From Nephrocerus scutellatus (Eukaryota; Arthropoda; Insecta; Diptera; Pipunculidae), in the NCBI GenBank assembly GCA_947095585.1, contig OX352762.1:46376829-46440828 (forward strand): DNA of 64,000 bases, written 5' to 3'. The notes beneath the pieces were generated by a model. That model did no database searches. It worked only from the letters and a program-made list of their open reading frames with translations, and had not been told where the DNA came from. Position numbers and translations under genes: made by a program. Shown piece by piece: positions 39,789 through 49,734 of this stretch (position 1 is the stretch's first letter; each line of letters starts with the position of its first letter).

Positions 39789-40529
39789 TTAGGGCGAATA
39801 AGGCCTTGTAGATAGTAGCCAGAAGTTGTTTGAGTTCCACACGAGATGTGGAGGGACGTTCCTCAAACTAATATGAGAAGCTGAGAGTGCTGTCGTTAGC
39901 GAAATCGGATTAGAAGTCACAGATAGGAGATCATTAATAAAAATGAGAAAGAGTGTCGGGGACAGAACAGAGCCCTGGGGAACACCAGGATTTATGTGGT
40001 GTAATTCAGACTTGAATCTGTCCAAAACAACTTGAATTGAGCGGTCCAAAAGATAGCTTCTAATCCAATGAAGCAGTTTATCATCGACACCAAAGGCACT
40101 CATTTTTGACAAAAGAGCTTGATGCCAAACTCTGTCAAATGCCTTAGAAATATCGAGTGCAACAGCTTTGCTTTCAGCAAATTGATGCAAAGACCGGTTC
40201 CACTGTTCGGTGAGATATACCATCAAATCACCAGTGGAACGTTGCCCACGAAATCCTTACTGCCGGGCACTAAGGATTTCATCGGTTTCAAGATATTTCA
40301 TTACCTGAAAACTTCTCGGAAAGAGTCCAGAAGAATAGGATAGATAGAAAAGCTTACGCAATGGTAATGTCAGCTTGGAAGAACACCTCTTCAGAACTAA
40401 TGGGGAAATACCATCTGGACCAGCGGATTTGTGAATGTTGAGATCGTTTAAAACTCTAGCAACTGCACGAGTACGAATGAATATCTGTCCCACAGAGTGT
40501 TCAATACTCGGGGGTGCAGGCGGCATCAA
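39789..40529 (-). pseudogene. LINE E reverse transcriptase
   Basis: Frames 40257-40529 and 39789-40226. Blocks: HKSAGPDGISPLVLKRCSS, ALDISKAFDRVWHQALL, WIRSYLLDRSIQVVLD and GVPQGSVLSPTLFLIFINDL. The catalytic block appears only after a frameshift and then reads FANDSTL instead of FADD, because the third residue is Asn. A stop or shift near 40250 separates the first frame. Confidence 0.78.
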
Positions 40530-40711
40530 TGCACAATCTGGAAGCGTGAAGCTAGCTGCAAAATTGCAAAATGTGCAGCAAACAGATTGGCTTTGTCTTT
40601 GGAGTTGACAACTGGAGTGTCATTATAAATGAGTGTTGGAATGGAGGACGAGGCTGTATTTGAGATTCTTTTCGCGAATGACCAAAAATTTTTACTACTT
40701 TTGGGGCATTG

Positions 40712-40987
40712 TTATATTTTTTGCCTCAATTTTCGGTCGTAGGCGAATTTGACTCGCCGAAGATGAGCATTGCAATCATTTCTAACTCGTTTAAAATTTG
40801 TTCGGTTTTCCTCTGTATGGTTTGCTTTGTAAAACCGAAAGCATACCTCTCTAATCCTAGAAGCCTCTTTACAGCTCGAGTCATACCATCCATCATCCTT
40901 GGGTTTGATAGACTTATCCCTGAAGGGGATAAACTTTCTCATACCAATAATAATGATGTTTGTGACTGCATCAGCGGCGGCCTCCAC
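40712..40987 (-). pseudogene. LINE E linker upstream of the reverse transcriptase
   Basis: 91 residues: MRKFIPFRDKSIKPKDDGWY, SSCKEASRIREVCFRFYKAN and NDCNAHLRRVKFAYDRKL. WYDSSC plus paired basic helices is the usual endonuclease to reverse transcriptase connector of Jockey LINEs. Confidence 0.7.
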
Positions 40988-41080
40988 GTTGTTATCGCGA
41001 AAAAATAGCGACCAGTTAAATCTCCCAAAGAAGTTGTTTAGGCCGTAACAATTGGCTTTCTCGTATTGCCATGCTGTTTT

Positions 41081-41779
41081 TTTGGGAGTTTTTTCTCTAA
41101 ATATCTAATACCTCCTAAGTTTTTAAAATATAACTTAAGAGAGGCTATTGCAGAGAACAATGAAGACGTAATTGTTGTATTTTGGCGGTTTGGAGAGGTT
41201 TGAGTTCGGCATCGTTTTTTGAGAGATTAAATTTAAATTGACGCACACGAACACCAGCAGGCTAAGATTCAGATTCATATCAGAAGCTTAAAATTTATCC
41301 ATTTGAGAGAACTTTCTACAACTCCAGATTTGATAAGTTTTTTACAAATAAGAGTCGAACCAGGAATATTGCATTTAGCAGAAATGTATGAAATAATTGC
41401 TTCACATGTTGTAGAAGGGAGGAATCCAGATAGGTGGAACCACTTGTGCCTTTTTAATAAAATTAAATTTTCCGGTAAACATTCTGTACAGCTCCCTACG
41501 ATAGCTCGAGAGCCGCTCTTTTTTTTGAGACTTTTGCGTTTGAATATTTTTGCTCTTATCCTCCAACACTCGGTAAAAATCCATCATTAACGGACCCAGA
41601 AGCGATAATGGTAAGAGTGACAGGAAGAGATGAATTACTACTTACAGACGCAGCAGAAATAGTAGCAACAGAACAAACATCAACAGTTGTTGAGTAAGCA
41701 GTAGTGGTTTGTACCATAGTCTTCTTTTGCACTAATACCTCCGAGCGGCAGCCGGCGACAAAACTTACTGTCAAAACTT
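41081..41779. other. Unassigned 700-base stretch
   Basis: Two short open frames can be read on the plus strand (41303-41590 with LHLAEMYEIIASHVVEGRNP, and about 41557-41697 with DPEAIMVRVTGRDELLLTDA). They look more protein-like than random AT-rich sequence, but I recognise no family and no start, splice or repeat boundary. Confidence 0.35.
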
Positions 41780-42318
41780 ACGGTTTTCGGGGTCGGTAAG
41801 TTGGCGATGGTATGACAGCTCAATGGGGATGTGGTCGATAACTGATGGGAGGGGGGGTGACCGATATTAGTGTCGATTTATGGTTTTCGGGGTTACTGAG
41901 TGGAATGGTGATTGTAAGACAGCTCTAGGGGATGGGGTTGAAAACTGAGGGGGGAGGGTGGCCGATATTAGTGCCGATTCTGTGGTTTTCGGGATCGCTG
42001 AGTTGAACGGTGATGGTAAGACAGCTCTAGGGGGATGGGTCGATTACTGTGGCGGTAGGGGGGTGCCCGATATTAGTATCGATTCTGTTGTTTTCGGGGT
42101 CGCTGAGTTGAATAGTGATGGTGAGACACCTCTAGGGGTGTTGGTTTGGAGGGGGGGGTGACCGATATTAGTGTCGATTCTATGGTTTTCTGGGTCGCTG
42201 AGTTGAACGGTGATGTTAAGACAGCTCTATTGGGATGGAATCGATAACTGTGGGTGGCCGATATTAGTGTCGATTTTATAGTTTTCGTGGGTGCTGAGGT
42301 GAATAGTGATGGTAAAGC
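41780..42318. repeat. G-rich minisatellite of about 100-bp units
   Basis: CCGATATTAGTGTCGATT and TTTTCGGGGTCGCTGAG modules recur with starts at 41861, 41962, 42067, 42162 and 42258 (95-105 base spacing). Runs of 6-9 G occur in most units. A partial unit continues beyond the Mag-like element at 46928 to about 46980. Confidence 0.85.
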
Positions 42319-42323
42319 ACCTC

Positions 42324-42617
42324 TGTTGTAATTTAATGAAACACTGTATTCTTATTATTATTATTAATTCAATTCAATTTATTTTAATCTTAAAACCATT
42401 CTAAACAACTCTAAACCAAAATAAAATACCCGACAAGGGAAAGCAAAAATACAATAAAAAAAAGAGAACTCTGCGGAAACGGAAACAGTATGAGAGTGCG
42501 ATAATTGTCAGTATAAGCAAGATAGATAAGATATTACTTGAATGTACTAGAGTGAGATAATTGTCAATATGAGATATTGTAACAGATTATTAGATAAGAT
42601 TATACTTGAATGTAACA
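42324..42617 (-). repeat. 3' LTR of the Mag-like element
   Basis: Matches 46634-46922 with few small differences. Plus-strand ends TGTTGTAATTT and GAATGTAACA. Confidence 0.92.
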
Positions 42618-42626
42618 CCTTCCCCT
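42618..42626 (-). other. Polypurine tract of the Mag-like element
   Basis: The minus strand AGGGGAAGG directly precedes the LTR start TGTTACATTC. Confidence 0.8.
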
Positions 42627-42655
42627 GTAATGAAGTTTCTAAGTAAATTTTATTA

Positions 42656-42871
42656 CTATGTATATTGAAGTCTATCTGGCTTCCTAGTAATTCGGGTATA
42701 TCTTCTTTCTTGCGGTTTACTTTGATCTTCTGATGATTTGACTGGATAATTTTCTTCAAAGGTAACAGCGGCGTTACTTAATACTTTCTTATCTGCATCT
42801 GTTATGCTCGAATCCGAATTGGTAGCCTTGTCCGAATAAACCATTTGTAGAGCTGGAGAATATTCTGGCAT
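42656..42871 (-). pseudogene. pol: C-terminal tail of Mag-like Pol
   Basis: 71 residues ending RRYTRITRKPDRLQYT. A basic R-x-T-R-x-x-R-K-P-x-R-L ending is typical of the last residues of Pol in this group. The frame shift or stop before it, near 42885, separates it from integrase. Confidence 0.65.
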
Positions 42872-42889
42872 ATGAGATGGTACAGTTGG

Positions 42890-43435
42890 TTATTCTGGTA
42901 TTGATGGTGTATTAGGTTCTTCTTCGGGAATATTTTTAATTTGTTCGATGTGACGTTTCCACTGGCGTCCATCATCCAAACGTAAAAGGTAATGTAGTGT
43001 TCCTAGTTTATCCAGTACATATCCGTGTATCCATTTTCTTTCACCGATATAGTCCCTTGCAATTATTCGATCTCCTATTGATAATGTCCTTGTGTCGGTA
43101 TCATCCGGAAAGCAGTATTGGTTAATCTTATTATTTTTAAATTGTGGTTTAATCAAGTCCAAACGCGAACGTATTTCACGTCCAAAAACCATGAAAGCAG
43201 GTGAAAGTCCAGTTGTGGAATGTGGCAACTTTCGATATTGTAGTAAAAATTTCGCCAACTCCAGATCTAGTATCACTGATCCTTCTTTTCGCATGGCCTT
43301 TAATGCGTTTTTAAGTTTTTGTACGTAACGCTCAACCTGGCCATTCGTCGCAGGGTGATACGGAGCTGTTCTTTTATGTATTATACCATTAAGATTCAAA
43401 AATTCTTTAAACTCGGCTTTTAATTGTTCCCGCAC
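42890..43435 (-). pseudogene. pol: Mag-like integrase C-half
   Basis: 181 residues with EFLNLNGIIHKRTAPYHPAT and NGQVERYVQKL (catalytic Glu), LLQYRKLPHSTTGLSPAFMV and the GDRIIARDY / HIEQI C-terminal domain. The block with the second catalytic Asp (TDNG type) is deleted between this frame and the preceding one, so the enzyme cannot be active. Confidence 0.83.
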
Positions 43436-44771
43436 TGGTAATGGTTTTCATAATAAATATTTCTGGCCACTTAGTCAGTGCGTCCACAATAATGCAATAG
43501 TATACTCCATTGATTGGCCCAGCGAAATCAATGTGGACTCGCTCAAACGGTGATTTTGGCATTTCCCATGGATGATTTGGTACTTTTTCCGGGTTGTTGG
43601 CAATTGAGATGCATGCTTGACATTGTTTAGCCAATCTCTCAATGTGAAGATCAATATTAGGCCACCAACAGTAACTGCGTGCTAGACTCTTCATCTTTGA
43701 GATTCCGTAATGAGCTGAATGTAAATCGTCGAGAATGCTTTTACGTAGCGTAAATGGAACGACTACCCGAATACCTCTCATGATACACCCTTCTTGTAGT
43801 GAAAACTCATTTCGATTTATATGAAAACGTTCTTTGGTTGAAACCAACTTACCCACTTGGAGTGCATTGAGCAGTGGTAACAACTCCTTATCCCTCAAAG
43901 TTTCACGACGAATGTCTCGTACAGTTGTGGATAGTGTCGCTATTTGTTGCAGTTCGAATATGTGGTCTGTATACAAAGTGAATCGACGACCGAACAAAAA
44001 CTGATAAAAATTTTTTACTCCGAAGATGATACTATAAGATTCTTTATCAATTTGGGAGTATTTTTGCTGTGTTTTAGTCAAAGTCTGAGAAGCGAATTGT
44101 ATAGGTCGCTCATGTCCGTCCGGCATTATGTGTGACAATACCGCACCTACAGCATACGAGCTGGCATCGGTAGCTAGCACTAAAGGTAGTCTGGGATCAA
44201 AATGACACAACACATTATCATTTTGCAAATTTTTTTTTACTGTTTGAAACGCGTTTTCACATTTATGATCCCAAATAAACGAAACACCGTCTTTCAATAA
44301 GTTATTAATGGGATGTAGCAAATCACTTAAATTTCTTAAAAAACGACCGTAATAGTTAACAAGTCCGAGAAACGCACGAACTTCCGTTTTGGTTTCCGGC
44401 TGTTTCATGTTCTGTATAGCGTCAACTTTTGAAGGCATTTTCCGAATACCAGATTTGTCTATTATAAATCCACAGTAATCGATTGAATCTTGCATAAATT
44501 TACTTTTTCCACAATTGATTTTCATGTTATGATTCGCAAGTCTCTGTAACACAGTCTCTAACCGAAGCAAATGAGTCTTATCATCCGGTCCAGTAATTTT
44601 AATGTCATCTAAAAAACAGGACACCCCGGGAATACCGTCGAGTATTTTCTCCATCTCCCTTTGCCAAATCGCTGGAGCGGAGGCGACTCCATATAGTAAC
44701 CGATTGCACTCGTATAGACTGCGATGTGTATTTAATGTAAGTAAATGTCGATCATCTTCGTGAACAGGCAT
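43407..44771 (-). pseudogene. pol: Mag-like reverse transcriptase C-half, RNase H start and integrase N-half
   Basis: 454-residue uninterrupted frame. It holds GVASAPAIWQREMEKIL, the catalytic block SCFLDDIKITG (FLDD), NYYGRFLRNLSDLLHP and the RNase H start VLATDASSYAVGAVLS to FTLYTDH. The frame then jumps directly to IFELQQIATLS, losing the rest of RNase H and its linker without a frameshift. Integrase follows: SAHYGISKMKSLARSYCWWP with CQACI (zinc finger), VHIDFAGP (first catalytic Asp) and IIVDALTKWPE. Confidence 0.86.
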
Positions 44772-44788
44772 ATGTAGATAAGCATTAC

Positions 44789-45139
44789 TTAAATCAATTT
44801 TAGTAAAAAATTTCCCCCAGCCATACTTGAAAATAATTCATTTATAGTGGGCAACGGGTGATCATAAACACGCAATTTCGGATTAATTGTCACTTTAAAA
44901 TCTCCACATAATCTAATTTTCCCATTTGGCTTCACTACTGGCACAATCGGTGTGGCCCAATCGGATGAGTCAACTTTTCGCAGAATACCTTGGGAAACTA
45001 AATTATCGATTTCTTCTTCAATTTTTGGCAACAATGCAAAAGGAACCGAACGCGCTTTCCGAAATACGGGTGTACACTTTTCTTTAAGATTTAATCGTGC
45101 TTTTAAGTTTTTTATTTCACCGATGACATTTTCCATCAC
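44789..45139 (-). pseudogene. pol: Mag-like reverse transcriptase N-half
   Basis: 116 residues: KARSVPFALLPKIEEEIDNL, VDSSDWATPIVPVVK, IRLCGDFKVTINP and HPLPTINELFSSMAGGNFLL. It stops just before the LDLSxAY block; the continuation is in the next frame at 44771. Confidence 0.82.
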
Positions 45140-45197
45140 ACAGTTTTATTTCTGCAGCAAATTTTTTACAGCATAGGGCACAACGTCGAAATTGTTT

Positions 45198-45510
45198 TCA
45201 TTTTCGACCACAGAAGCAATGTTGACTTTCAAAGTGAATATTAAAAATTTCACACCAATCTAGTTTTAATTGATGCAACCACTCACGACCGATCAACAGT
45301 TCTCTATTTACCTTTACGACATACAGATTAAGTAGTTCTTTATTATTTTTATACACTACTGAGACTGGCGCAAAACCGAGTACTTTAATTTCCGTGTTGC
45401 AGTACGTCATCAATTTTAAATTCGAGCTTTGTAATGTTTTTGAGTTAAACATTTTCTGAAATTGTGGCTCACCAATAATAGTGACAGCAGCTCCTGTGTC
45501 AATTTCACAT
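45198..45510 (-). pseudogene. pol: Mag-like protease
   Basis: The complement of about 45475-45510 reads DTGAAVTIIG, the active site, followed by the frame 45198-45452 (FAPVSVVYKNNKELLNLYVV, LLIGREWLHQLKLDW). A frameshift separates the active site from the frame start at 45452. Confidence 0.75.
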
Positions 45511-45826
45511 TTAATGTCCTATTGTCTATGTTGATTTTAACGTAAAACTTTGTTCGAAATTCTGAGTGTTCGTTCTCGCTAAGAGTAAATAGCTCGGCTA
45601 TATTCTCTGTATGTTCCAATTGATTTATTGTATGTGCGTATTTTCTATTACCGGCATTATTATTGTATTTCATACATACGGTTTTAAGATGGCCCTTCTT
45701 TTTACAAAAATAGCATAATTCATTTTTATGTGGACAATTGTTTGCAAGATGAGCTTTGTCTCCGCAACGAAAACACTTGTTGTTGTTGTTTTGATTGTTG
45801 TATTGTTTACAATTGTTTCCACGCAT
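45416..45826 (-). pseudogene. gag: Mag-like Gag nucleocapsid with two zinc knuckles
   Basis: CFRCGDKAHLANNC and CYFCKKKGHLKTVC are two consecutive CX2CX4HX4C knuckles that bind element RNA. The following residues lead toward the protease. Frame differs from the capsid part at 45892-46359. Confidence 0.85.
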
Positions 45827-45891
45827 TTGTTGTTGTGTACCGCATGAAGTTTTATGTTTCTCTTTCGATCGTGAACTAATATCAACTTGAT

Positions 45892-46490
45892 TTATTTCCG
45901 ACCTAGATGGATGTAATTGCGAAGCATTTCTCTGTGAAAGCTCAATCGCAGTAGCTTTTCTAACGCGGTTTTTATTGTAAGGTTATGTTCCTCTAGCAAG
46001 CGGCTTTGAGTATTTTGGTTTCTTAATCCAAAGACGAACTGATTTCGCAAAGCAGTCTCTAAGTACAAGCCGAAATTGCAATATATAGCGAGTTTTCTAA
46101 TGGCAATTGCGAAGTCTTGAATTGATTCACCCTCCATTTGGTAACGTCGACTGAATCTAAAATTTTCCATTATTTCTAATGGTTTTGGATTAAAATGTGT
46201 TTTAATTTCCTCCACTATCTGGACGTAGGTTTTAGAGCTCGGTTCAGCAGGAGAAATTTTGTCGCACAAAGTATTATAGGCAGAACTACCCATGTAATGC
46301 CATAAATACGTACTTTTCAAATTTGCTTCTATATTGAAAATTGCAATTCCACCTTCCAAACGTTGAACCCCATGAAAGTTTTTCTGGATCGAAGTATTCG
46401 ATATTAAAAACAGTTTGCACCAATGGACTATGCGGACCAGGTTGAGCCATGTCAGGTTGAGCCATGTTTATAGCAAGGCAATACGTAAAA
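45892..46490 (-). pseudogene. gag: Mag-like Gag matrix and capsid
   Basis: The likely start is near 46465 (MAQPDMAQPGPHSPLVQTVF, FNIEYFDPEKLSW). A frameshift near 46370 leads into 45892-46359, which holds the capsid blocks TYLWHYMGSSAYNTLCDKIS, IVEEIKTHFNPKPLEIMENF and ESIQDFAIAIRKLAIYCNFG, conserved in Mag-type Gag. The residues before MAQP in the open frame are leader and probably not translated. Confidence 0.8.
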
Positions 46491-46615
46491 TTTTTAGAAA
46501 AAAAAAATTGAACAGCAAAACGTGCAAACAGCACAATAAGCAATTAGGGAACCGAAAGCAAATTTTTCGATAGGAGAGCTTAACACATTAATTTATTTAA
46601 TCGCACTTATCTAAT

Positions 46616-46631
46616 CCCATCCTCGTCGCCA
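46616..46631 (-). other. Primer binding site of the Mag-like element
   Basis: The minus strand TGGCGACGAGGATGGG lies two bases inside the 5' LTR. I did not identify the tRNA. Confidence 0.65.
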
Positions 46632-46633
46632 GT

Positions 46634-46922
46634 TGTTGTAATTTAATGAAACACTTTATTATTATTATTAATTCAATTCAATTTATTTTAATCTTAAAAC
46701 CATTCTAACAACTCTAAACCAAAATAAAATACCCGACAAGGGAAAGCAAAAACACAATAAAAAAAGAAGCGAACTCTGCGGAAACGGAAACAGTATGATA
46801 GTGCGATAATTGTCAGTATAAGCAAGATAGATAAGATATTACTTGAATGTACTAGAGTGAGATAATTGTCAATATGAGATATTGTAACAGATTATTAGAT
46901 AAGATTATACTTGAATGTAACA
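46634..46922 (-). repeat. 5' LTR of the Mag-like element
   Basis: Partner of 42324-42617; differences include a few short length changes in ATT and A runs. Confidence 0.92.
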
Positions 46923-46927
46923 ACCTC

Positions 46928-47889
46928 TATGGAAAGGAGTTCGTTTTACGGGGGGATATGAGTGCCAAATTTAACAAACGCCCAACGCCGCCTCGCCGGG
47001 CACTCAAGTAGTATTCAATAAATGGCGTATTCGGTAAGCACCGCAACTTCCACTGCCACTTAAGAAAATATCTATAGAACCGAGTTTAGATCTTTGAATG
47101 TGAAATTTTTCGTTGCAAATGTTTTTTTTAAACTTAAAAAAATATAAATTATTTGTTTTATTTGAATTAAAACAAAAACAATTTTGTTTAAATTTTCTAC
47201 TAAATAGATGAACCCATTTATATCTTCAAGCCATTACAATATCTACTATTTTTAACTATTTTGTGAGGAAAATTATATTATGGTGGTGGGGGCGAGGCAC
47301 TGTATTCAATAACAAATTATTAAGTAATTTTGAGCGTGTATCGTTCTAGGGTTAACATCAAAACTACAGCATCATTTCTAAGTCTGATTCTCAAAATTCA
47401 AATACTGAAGAAATGATCAACGCTTAAAGTTACATTTTGGCTGGCGATATGCACAGTTAACTATAAAGTTTTGTTGTTGCCTTAGAACTTATCGATTTTC
47501 AGCACATGTAGGTTGTTGCTTCTACGGTTGTAGTAAATGTATAAAAAAAACACAATGTGTTGATAGCGATATCAATAGTTCAGTAGATTTAGAAAATCGT
47601 GAAAAAGAGAGGTAAAACTTTGTGCTGATCTCAGTTTCTTAGGGCGTGTGTTTGGCGTTTAGCGTGTGGTGCACGTTGCGCGTGTGAAATATATTATTTT
47701 TACGTGTAGTCCCCGAGAGAAAATATGGATGTCTAACTGTCACAATTCATAACAGCGATCACAAAAACTATGGGATCTACACTAACATTGGTTATTTTAG
47801 ACTATTTTTAAATTCCCCTCCCTACTAACACTAATAGAGATGAAAGTGGTGTATTTTAAGTAATATGTGTACCAACTAACAAGTATAGT
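46928..47889. other. Minisatellite remainder, then about 900 bases without a recognised feature
   Basis: The first 50 bases continue the interrupted minisatellite unit. Beyond that the sequence is AT-rich with no open frame or repeat boundary I can support. The last bases lead into LINE A. Confidence 0.45.
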
Positions 47890-47925
47890 TAAAATTGAGC
47901 AAGCCTTTCCACAGTTCATCTCTCA

Positions 47926-49170
47926 ATGAAGTCAAGTGTTTTTCCATCAATTTGGAAAATAGCTAATATTCATCCCGTTCCGAAAAAAGGTGATAAATCG
48001 GCACCTACGAACTACCGTCCTATTGCTTTGTTGTCGGTTCTATCGAAGGTAATGGAATCTATCGTTAATTTCAGACTAATGAACTATTTGGATTCGAATG
48101 TTCTTTTATCCGATGTGCAGTATGAATTTCGTAAAAATCGCTCTTCAGGTGAACTCATGACGTGCATGACTCATTGTTTGAAGCGAAGCATTGAAAACCT
48201 AGGTGAATCAAGCGTTGTTTCCTTAGATATTGCTAAAGCTTTTGATAGAGTATGGCATGATTGTCTTATTAATAAGATTCGTGCGCTGAACTTACACTCC
48301 TCTCTCATTGCGTGGATTGAGGATTATTTATGGAACCGTAAAATAAAAGTTGTATTAAATGGTATATCTTCAGATTCACATGGGATCAATGCTGGCGTGC
48401 CTCAAGGGTCATCCTTGTCGCCCACGCTCTTCTTGATATATATCAACGACCTGTTGTCTTCTACAACCTGTGATATCCGTTCATTTGCTGATGATACAAC
48501 ACTATCGGCTTCCATTGAGTTTGTCAGTCAAAAAGAATGCAATTCTCGCTTGAATGTTTGGCGTGAGTTAATGAATTTAACTATTCTGTCGAATATTCAA
48601 GTCATTCTCGATTGGGGCATTTCTAATAGAGTAGAATTTAACCCAAATAAATTTCAGTCTTGTCTTCTTTCTCTGAAGATAGTTCAACATTACGTTCCAC
48701 CTGTTATTAATGGTGCCCCTATTGCGAGATCAGATTCACTTAAGTTGTTAGGTTTAAAAGTATCAAGTGATCTTTCCTGGAAGGAACATATTTATGAAAT
48801 TTCAAAAAGAGCTAGCCAATGTTTGGGCTTCATAAGACGTTGTAACTTCTACTTTACTCTCTTTGAAGTATTAAGATTATATAAATCTTATGTTAGACCA
48901 ATTTTAGAATTTAATTCATTTGTGTGGGGTGGGGCTCCAAGATCACATTTGGTTCATCTTGATGGAGTTCAGAATAGAGTTATTCGTTTGATAAACGATG
49001 TAACCATTACTTCGTCTCTTGATAATTTGGAGCACAGACGAAATGTAGGAGCTTTATCTGTTTTCTACAAATTTTACAACGGTAGATGTAGATGCTTTAG
49101 AAACCCGTTCTCTAGTTCCAGGTCTTTTTGTCAGCAACGTAAGCACTCGTTTAAGGTGCAATCAACATAG
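47926..49170 (+). CDS. LINE A reverse transcriptase
   Basis: 414-residue frame with all palm blocks: VFPSIWKIANIHPVPKKGDK, NYRPIALLSVLSKVMESIV, VVSLDIAKAFDRVWHDCL, GVPQGSSLSPTLFLIYINDL and the catalytic IRSFADDTTLSAS. Thumb and C-terminal blocks follow (LLGLKVSSDLSWKEHI, YVRPILEFNSFVWGG). The frame stops at 49170, but Jockey-type residues (TEHFKSSFFPR) continue in another frame to about 49260, so the C-terminus is slightly truncated. One of the best preserved polymerase frames here; QYEFRKNRSSGELMT replaces the usual Q-x-G-F-R-x-x-H-S. Confidence 0.87.
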   Translation: MKSSVFPSIWKIANIHPVPKKGDKSAPTNYRPIALLSVLSKVMESIVNFRLMNYLDSNVLLSDVQYEFRKNRSSGELMTCMTHCLKRSIENLGESSVVSLDIAKAFDRVWHDCLINKIRALNLHSSLIAWIEDYLWNRKIKVVLNGISSDSHGINAGVPQGSSLSPTLFLIYINDLLSSTTCDIRSFADDTTLSASIEFVSQKECNSRLNVWRELMNLTILSNIQVILDWGISNRVEFNPNKFQSCLLSLKIVQHYVPPVINGAPIARSDSLKLLGLKVSSDLSWKEHIYEISKRASQCLGFIRRCNFYFTLFEVLRLYKSYVRPILEFNSFVWGGAPRSHLVHLDGVQNRVIRLINDVTITSSLDNLEHRRNVGALSVFYKFYNGRCRCFRNPFSSSRSFCQQRKHSFKVQST

Positions 49171-49479
49171 GTTTGCCTTAAAACTTTTTTCATGTTGAAC
49201 CGAACACTTTAAATCCTCCTTTTTTCCGAGAGTCTTCGATGTGGAATCAATTGGTCGAGCCAAAAAAAATAAAAAATTTTTCAGTATTATTTACATTATT
49301 TTTAAGATTTGTAATATTTTCTTGGTCAAGGTTTTTTGTAGTTTTTCCCTGACCATGATTCATTGATGAAAGCATTTGAACTCGCGTAGTTTTTGTTTCG
49401 TGTTCTTTTTTTCGTATTGCTTTTTCAATGAATCAGAGAGAATTCTGTGAAAATAAATTGAAACCGGCAACAAACGTGA

Positions 49480-49508
49480 GGAATGTGATATATTGTAAAT
49501 CACATTCC
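49480..49508 (+). other. Stem-loop in the LINE A 3' UTR
   Basis: Perfect 10-bp inverted repeat GGAATGTGAT/ATCACATTCC with a 9-base loop, about 30 bases before the A run. Same as at 8185-8213. Confidence 0.7.
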
Positions 49509-49621
49509 TTCGATTTTTATTCTCTTTTGAATTTGAAAAAAAAAGAGCAAAAATACATACATCCATTAATATAGTCATATAGACATTATTCAAAAAATAA
49601 TTTGGTCTGCTAGAATTTTAT

Positions 49622-49720
49622 CAGCAAGACTGCAAGACCAAGACTAATGGCGCGAATGCAAGACCAAGACCCAGACTTGACCTGCAAGACCGAGACCAAG
49701 ACTAAGACCAAGTTGTTACT
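49622..49720. repeat. Imperfect CAAGACCAAGAC simple repeat
   Basis: About 15 degenerate AGACC/AAGAC units directly after the LINE A end and before the endonuclease fragment. Confidence 0.75.
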
Positions 49721-49734
49721 CGTCTCTTCGTTAC

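Larger units (their letters stand above)
39253..41080 (-). mobile_element. LINE E, Jockey-type element, 5'-truncated
   Basis: A 19-base T run at 39253-39271 is the poly-A tail of a minus-strand LINE. The ORF2 end, reverse transcriptase and linker follow to about 41080 (YEKANCYGLNNFFGRFNW readable). It truncates LINE D. Confidence 0.82.
42324..46922 (-). mobile_element. Mag-like Ty3/Gypsy element with perfect target duplication
   Basis: Complete outline: LTRs of about 290 bp with TG...CA ends (42324-42617 and 46634-46922), primer site, gag, pol, polypurine tract, and the 5-base duplication ACCTC at 42319-42323 and 46923-46927. The insertion split a minisatellite. Pol has internal deletions in RNase H and integrase. 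Mag-type assignment rests on Gag/Pol motif style. Confidence 0.88.
47890..49545 (+). mobile_element. LINE A, 5'-truncated Jockey-like element
   Basis: Plus-strand LINE with reverse transcriptase, a 3' UTR of about 370 bases and a short A run at 49538-49546. Its 3' UTR matches the fragment at 8063-8341. No endonuclease is present. Confidence 0.83.
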
